Part shown: positions 60,653 to 64,000 of the stretch, one piece after another
Layout of the letters: every line of letters begins with the position of its first letter
Position numbering within the stretch: the stretch's first letter is position 1
Origin: an uncultured Bacilli bacterium
GTDB taxonomy: Bacteria; Bacillota_I; Bacilli_A; RF39; UBA660
NCBI GenBank assembly: GCA_950097225.1
Contig: CATNCE010000001.1
Coordinates: 112,451 to 176,450, forward strand
Direction: 5' to 3'
Length of the DNA stretch: 64,000 nucleotides
Program-made: the position numbers and the translations under genes
Notes under the pieces: generated by a model
Database searches by the model: none
Told to the model about the DNA's origin: nothing
What the model saw: only the letters and a program-made list of their open reading frames with translations

Positions 60653-61192
60653 ATGAAAAGTAAAATATTAGTAGGTTTGTTTATTGCTGCTGCTATTCTA
60701 TTTAGCACGGGACTTACATATTCGATTTTTACATCATCGGCAACAATGAGTACTAATAATCAAAAGATTGCCAAATTTATTTTTAATGCAGAACAGACGG
60801 ATGAATTTTTAGTTCCTATAAATGACTTAGTTCCTAATACGTTTAAAGAGTTTGAATTTCAAGTAAGTAATAATTCTAATGGCCAAAATACCAATGTTAA
60901 TTTAAATTATCAGATTACTATTAAGACGTTTCATTTTATGCCGTTAGTTATTGAACTTTATAAGGTAGGAGTGGAAGATGCTATAATGGTTTGTGATGAA
61001 TCGTATACACGTAATACTGATAATGAATTAGTGTGTAATTCTTCTTATCAAGAGATGCGTTATGATAAAGAAGTAATAGATGATTATAAGTTAAAGGTGA
61101 CATTTCCTTCCGAATATAATGGGGATGAATATGCGTCTTTAGTAGATTATATTGATCTTAGTATTGCTAGCTTCCAGAAAGTAGATAAGTAG
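60653..61192 (+). CDS. TasA/camelysin-like secreted fibre subunit
   Basis: A 179-aa secreted protein: signal peptide about 1-25 (ILVGLFIAAAILFSTGLTYS) then IFTSSATMSTNNQKIAKFIF, matching the start of TasA/camelysin proteins (short aromatic motif, then a first strand after the SipW cleavage zone). The strand EFEFQVSNNSN is the family's F-x-V-x-N element. TasA polymerises into biofilm fibres in B. subtilis after SipW processing. A SipW-type peptidase lies 1.7 kb downstream. TAGGAGTAGTGG precedes ATG 60653. Confidence 0.75.
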   Translation: MKSKILVGLFIAAAILFSTGLTYSIFTSSATMSTNNQKIAKFIFNAEQTDEFLVPINDLVPNTFKEFEFQVSNNSNGQNTNVNLNYQITIKTFHFMPLVIELYKVGVEDAIMVCDESYTRNTDNELVCNSSYQEMRYDKEVIDDYKLKVTFPSEYNGDEYASLVDYIDLSIASFQKVDK

Positions 61193-61201
61193 GCGATGAT
61201 T

Positions 61202-62092
61202 ATGAAAAAAAGTTTAAAGATATCGATAATAATTATTGTTGGGATAGTAGCATTAATTGCGACTCAATATGGTTTATCCTATGCTAAATATGCATATAAT
61301 TCTGTTTGGAATTATTATTTAAAGTCAAAGAAATTTTATTTTGATAGTGATTCACTTGGCGTTGATATTAAAACCCATGTTGATAAGTTGTGGAATGGGG
61401 ATAAAGTATATTTTAATATTAGGAATAGCTTAAATGATTTAGAGATAAGTGAAAGCGATATTGAGTATAAAGTTACTTGTGAAGTTAAGAATAGTTCTAA
61501 TAATGCTGTTTGTGATCTTATGGATACAGGTACTAATACTTATACAGGCGTTTTATCAGCTTATAAGAAATGTGTGAACAAGACAGGAGATAATGTCGAT
61601 GTTTCTTCATTTGATAGGAGTACATGTGAGATAAGTGGTTATGAGTGGGATATAAGTGTTGCTAATCGGGAGTTGTATTTTACCCTTTTGAGTGATAGTG
61701 GAGAAGTTGAGACTGCTGATGTGGTAATTACAGTTGTCAGTACAAGTCCTTATAAAAAAACTTTAAAGGGAGAATATATTTTGAATCGCGATAAAAATAT
61801 GCTTGGACGTATTATGCATGATTATAATGATTTTGGGCTAGAGGGACAGTTAGTGTTAACTAATACTTTTTCTGAGGCTAAGTGTTTGATGATTAATTTT
61901 GATTCTACGAAGTTAGTTGTTGATCACAACGATAAGAAGATTAAAAAGTATGCCACTGATAGTGATGGATATATTAACGAAATTGTTGTTATGGTAGATG
62001 GTGTATCTAGTGAGATTATTCCTTTTTATGATCGAGTATTAAATGATTATAGTAAAGATCATTTTACGATTGTGGAAAGTAATGAGTGTTAG
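61202..62092 (+). CDS. Second TasA/TapA-like secreted protein
   Basis: A 296-aa exported protein with a signal helix (about 6-24) followed by the block YAKYAYNSVWNYYLKSKKFY, which I associate with SipW-dependent camelysin-like proteins of gut Firmicutes. The remainder is beta-rich with several Cys (TCEV, VCDL, KKCVN, TCEI) that could form disulfides. It may be a minor fibre component or anchor like TapA. ATG 61202 is 8 nt after AGG; the ATG at 61196 is too close to that site. It follows the TasA-like gene after 9 bases. Confidence 0.72.
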   Translation: MKKSLKISIIIIVGIVALIATQYGLSYAKYAYNSVWNYYLKSKKFYFDSDSLGVDIKTHVDKLWNGDKVYFNIRNSLNDLEISESDIEYKVTCEVKNSSNNAVCDLMDTGTNTYTGVLSAYKKCVNKTGDNVDVSSFDRSTCEISGYEWDISVANRELYFTLLSDSGEVETADVVITVVSTSPYKKTLKGEYILNRDKNMLGRIMHDYNDFGLEGQLVLTNTFSEAKCLMINFDSTKLVVDHNDKKIKKYATDSDGYINEIVVMVDGVSSEIIPFYDRVLNDYSKDHFTIVESNEC

Positions 62093-62121
62093 TTGCTATT
62101 TGATAGCTTCTATGCTATGAT
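62093..62121 (+). promoter_or_regulatory. Possible internal promoter before the SipW-like pseudoenzyme
   Basis: TTGCTA (62093-62098), 17-nt spacer, TATGAT (62116-62121). Confidence 0.35.
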
Positions 62122-62153
62122 TGGTATGATAGTAGAAGTAGGAGGTAAAGAAA

Positions 62154-62675
62154 ATGTGGGAGAAAGTTAAGAGTATATTAGTTACAATATTCTGTTTTAT
62201 ATATTTTTCGTTTGCATTAAGTATGACAGTGCTATTATTAAATTTCAATGACTATGGAGTTACTCAATTTGGGGAGACTTCAATTGTTGTTTTAAAAGAA
62301 AAGGTTAATTTTGAGGGATTTAAAAAAGGACAGGTTGTAATAGTTGAATCAGAGTCTGTTAGCAATTATCAGGTTGGCGATATCGTGTTTACTTATCGCG
62401 TTATCAATAAAATACCGCATATTGAAGTTGGCAAAGTTGGGGAAGTATATTTAAATGAGCGAGCTATTGCTTATGAAAATGGTGATACTTATTCAGAAGA
62501 ATATATTATTGGAAAACCGACAAAGACTTATAATAAAATGGGAACATTTTTAGCAGTAATTCAGTCTAAATGGGGATTTTTGTTTATTATTTTAGTTCCA
62601 TGTTTCTTATTATTTATTTATCAAATATTTGCTTTGGTAGTAGAAATAAAATATGGTTCAGAAAGTACAGTTTAA
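62154..62675 (+). CDS. SipW-fold signal peptidase-like protein lacking the catalytic serine
   Basis: A 173-aa membrane protein with helices at about 7-29 and 145-165 and the SipW fold between. VGDIVFTYRVINK matches the family's VGDIITFxxx segment and EYIIGKPTKTYNKMGTFLAV matches the NIIGKVxxxIPxxG end. At the place of the S-G-S-M-E-P motif it has VLKEKVNFEG, so the nucleophilic Ser and the following Met are absent, and no T-H-R motif is present. It is probably a non-catalytic partner of the adjacent SipW or of the fibre subunits. TAGGAGGTAAAG precedes ATG 62154. Confidence 0.72.
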   Translation: MWEKVKSILVTIFCFIYFSFALSMTVLLLNFNDYGVTQFGETSIVVLKEKVNFEGFKKGQVVIVESESVSNYQVGDIVFTYRVINKIPHIEVGKVGEVYLNERAIAYENGDTYSEEYIIGKPTKTYNKMGTFLAVIQSKWGFLFIILVPCFLLFIYQIFALVVEIKYGSESTV

Positions 62676-62697
62676 GAGCTACTATGCTCTTTTTTAT
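62674..62697 (+). terminator. Terminator after the SipW-like pseudoenzyme
   Basis: AAGAGC (62674-62679), 6-nt loop, GCTCTT (62686-62691), then TTTT. Confidence 0.75.
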
Positions 62698-62780
62698 TTG
62701 GCATCAATGCATAAATTGGGATTGTTGGAAGGAAGTTTTTTATTGTTCTGATTTTTTGTTAGAAAGTTTGGCTAAAAATA

Positions 62781-62809
62781 TTGTTTAATTTTGTCGAATA
62801 TGATAGAAT
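62781..62809 (+). promoter_or_regulatory. Promoter of the SipW-type signal peptidase gene
   Basis: TTGTTT (62781-62786), 17-nt spacer, TGA-TAGAAT (box 62804-62809). Confidence 0.65.
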
Positions 62810-62852
62810 CAGTTATAGTAGAAGAGTAGTATGAAAATAGGAGTGTGTTATT

Positions 62853-64000
62853 ATGCTGTCTAAAAGTAGTTTGTTGAAAAGGATTGTTAATGTCATATTA
62901 AATATTTTCATTACTATATTTATAATCGTATTGTTGATTACTCTTTATAATAATTTGCAGGTAACTGTTTTGAAGAATACTTATGCTAGTTTTTTTGGAT
63001 ACTCTATATTTGAGGTGCAAACAGGCAGTATGGAACCTAGTATATCTCCTGGAGATTGTGTAATAACGCATTATGTTAACGAAGTCGAGTTAGATGATGT
63101 TATAACTTTTCAAAGGAATGGAGAGTTTATAACGCATAGAGTAATAGAAGCATATAAGGGGACTTACGTTACCAAGGGGGATGCTAATAATGCTAAAGAT
63201 GAGCCAATTAGTCGTGAACAAATAGTCGGAAAAGTTGTGAAGATAATTCCTAATGTTGGAGCGATGCGCAGTACTATATTGAATCCGGTTGTCTTAATTG
63301 GCTTAATTATTACTTTCTATCTTTTAACATTTGCTTTTAAAGATAGAAAAAAAGTGGTTGAGGTTGATGTAAATATACGTGAAGAAAAAGAAGTGAAATC
63401 TATGAAGTTAAAGGAAATGTTAAAGTCTTTGTTAAAAAAGAATGAAAAAGTAGTAACACCAAAGAAAGTAGTCATTATTCCTCCAAAAGAAGAGATAAAA
63501 GAGGAAGTTATTAGTGCTGTAGATAATGAAATCGAGGATGATGTTCGTTTAGAAGAAGATATAATAAAGTCTGATTCAACTGATGAGTACTTGGATGATG
63601 AGCTTGATAAAACGATCGTGTTTCGAATGGTAGCAGTTGATGGTGATGAACTAGATAAATCGTATAAGAAGATTTTGAAGTTAAATGAGGAAGAAGAACT
63701 AAAAGAGAAAAAAGAACAAATAAAAAGAGAAAAACGCGAAGAGAAAAATAAAAGTAGTGTTAAAGAGAAAGTTAAAAAGCCAGGTATTACCGATGAGTTA
63801 GATCGCATACAAAAGAAGAAAAAGAAATTTAAAAACATAATTGAAAAGGCAATGTTTATCAAGGAAGATGAAGTTAGTTTGATGGTGGATATTTTGTTAA
63901 GGGATGAGGCTAGTAAACCAGGAATTCCTTCGATAAAAAATACTTTTGTCAAGACATATATAGATGGTAAATACTACAACTATTGTGGCAATGTTAATTT
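62853..64000 (+). CDS. SipW-type signal peptidase I with long charged C-terminal tail (3' end outside window)
   Basis: At least 382 residues, open to the window end. N-terminal membrane helix about 11-31; catalytic motif T-G-S59-M-E-P; second box I-T-H95-R-V with His in place of the Lys of ordinary SipS-type enzymes, the mark of the SipW/ER class; KGDANNAKDEP motif; second membrane helix about 144-162. It should cleave signal peptides of the TasA-like proteins just upstream. SipW proteins are about 190 aa; here over 220 highly charged Lys/Glu residues follow the second helix, with some regularity (KEEIKEEV, EEEELKEKKEQIKREKREEK). GGAG lies 10 nt before ATG 62853. Confidence 0.9.
   Translation, partial: MLSKSSLLKRIVNVILNIFITIFIIVLLITLYNNLQVTVLKNTYASFFGYSIFEVQTGSMEPSISPGDCVITHYVNEVELDDVITFQRNGEFITHRVIEAYKGTYVTKGDANNAKDEPISREQIVGKVVKIIPNVGAMRSTILNPVVLIGLIITFYLLTFAFKDRKKVVEVDVNIREEKEVKSMKLKEMLKSLLKKNEKVVTPKKVVIIPPKEEIKEEVISAVDNEIEDDVRLEEDIIKSDSTDEYLDDELDKTIVFRMVAVDGDELDKSYKKILKLNEEEELKEKKEQIKREKREEKNKSSVKEKVKKPGITDELDRIQKKKKKFKNIIEKAMFIKEDEVSLMVDILLRDEASKPGIPSIKNTFVKTYIDGKYYNYCGNVN

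Noticed and set aside
63317-63952. Long Ser/Phe-rich frame on the minus strand
   Set aside because: It is the antisense shadow of the Lys/Glu-rich SipW tail and has no start signals.
1-64000. CRISPR array, rRNA operon or intact transposase
   Set aside because: No direct-repeat array with spacers, no rRNA-like conserved stretch and no transposase frame was recognised.

Overview
The window is a 64 kb piece of an AT-rich bacterial chromosome (roughly one third G+C in sampled lines). It uses the standard bacterial code: TGG encodes Trp and several genes end in TGA. Gene families and order point to a walled, anaerobic member of the Bacilli near the Mollicutes branch, such as the uncultured gut RF39-type lineages. 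This placement is an inference from hrcA-grpE-dnaK-dnaJ, recU next to a class A PBP, rimM-trmD, SpoVB-ComN-Rel-Dtd, YneF, SpoIIP-like and SpoVB-like relics, and an anaerobic ribonucleotide reductase. There are no rRNA genes, no CRISPR array and no intact transposase. Three tRNA genes (Arg-TCT, elongator Met-CAT, Gln-CTG) are present.

Layout. 1-5.9 kb: heat-shock operon (hrcA 3' end, grpE, dnaK, pepF, dnaJ). 6.0-10.9 kb: a HExxH protein, then a Crp/Fnr-type regulator divergent from nrdD-nrdG-dut with a palindrome between them. 10.9-16.2 kb: a hypothetical gene, SpoIIP-like amidase with a small membrane partner, tRNA-Arg, a degenerate PfkB protein, Smr protein and obg. 16.3-28.8 kb: HelD-like helicase, the YneF/DUF177/rpmF group, many lineage-specific hypotheticals, two tRNAs, a GNAT protein, an M29 aminopeptidase and a transglutaminase-like protein. 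29-38 kb: rpsB-tsf, then on the minus strand a PilB-type ATPase, a small hypothetical, PBP1a and recU. 38-53.3 kb: engB, a type IV pilin-like gene, der, a DUF45 protease, an rRNA methylase, a GDPD-like protein, rimM-trmD, tig, a SpoVB-like flippase, comN-like, rel, dtd, yigZ-like, a protein tyrosine phosphatase and uvrC.

53.3-64 kb is a surface-structure island and the most unusual part. It holds a secreted protein joining a TasA/camelysin-like N-terminal domain to a C-type-lectin/FGE-like domain, followed by a 5'-truncated, probably silent copy of the same lectin cassette. Then come a 1163-residue beta-helix/Ig-like surface protein, two small TasA/TapA-like secreted proteins, a SipW-fold protein that has lost its catalytic serine, and an apparently active SipW-type signal peptidase with a long charged tail that runs off the window end. 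Together these look like a SipW-dependent TasA-type fibre locus beside a variable lectin cassette pair.

Several housekeeping-looking genes have lost catalytic residues: the Rel hydrolase site, the PfkB catalytic Asp, the GDPD metal ligands and the SipW-like Ser. Promoter matches (TTGACA-like, 16-18 nt, TATAAT-like) and hairpin plus T-run terminators are clear in many intergenic gaps and were used to reject over-long start sites.
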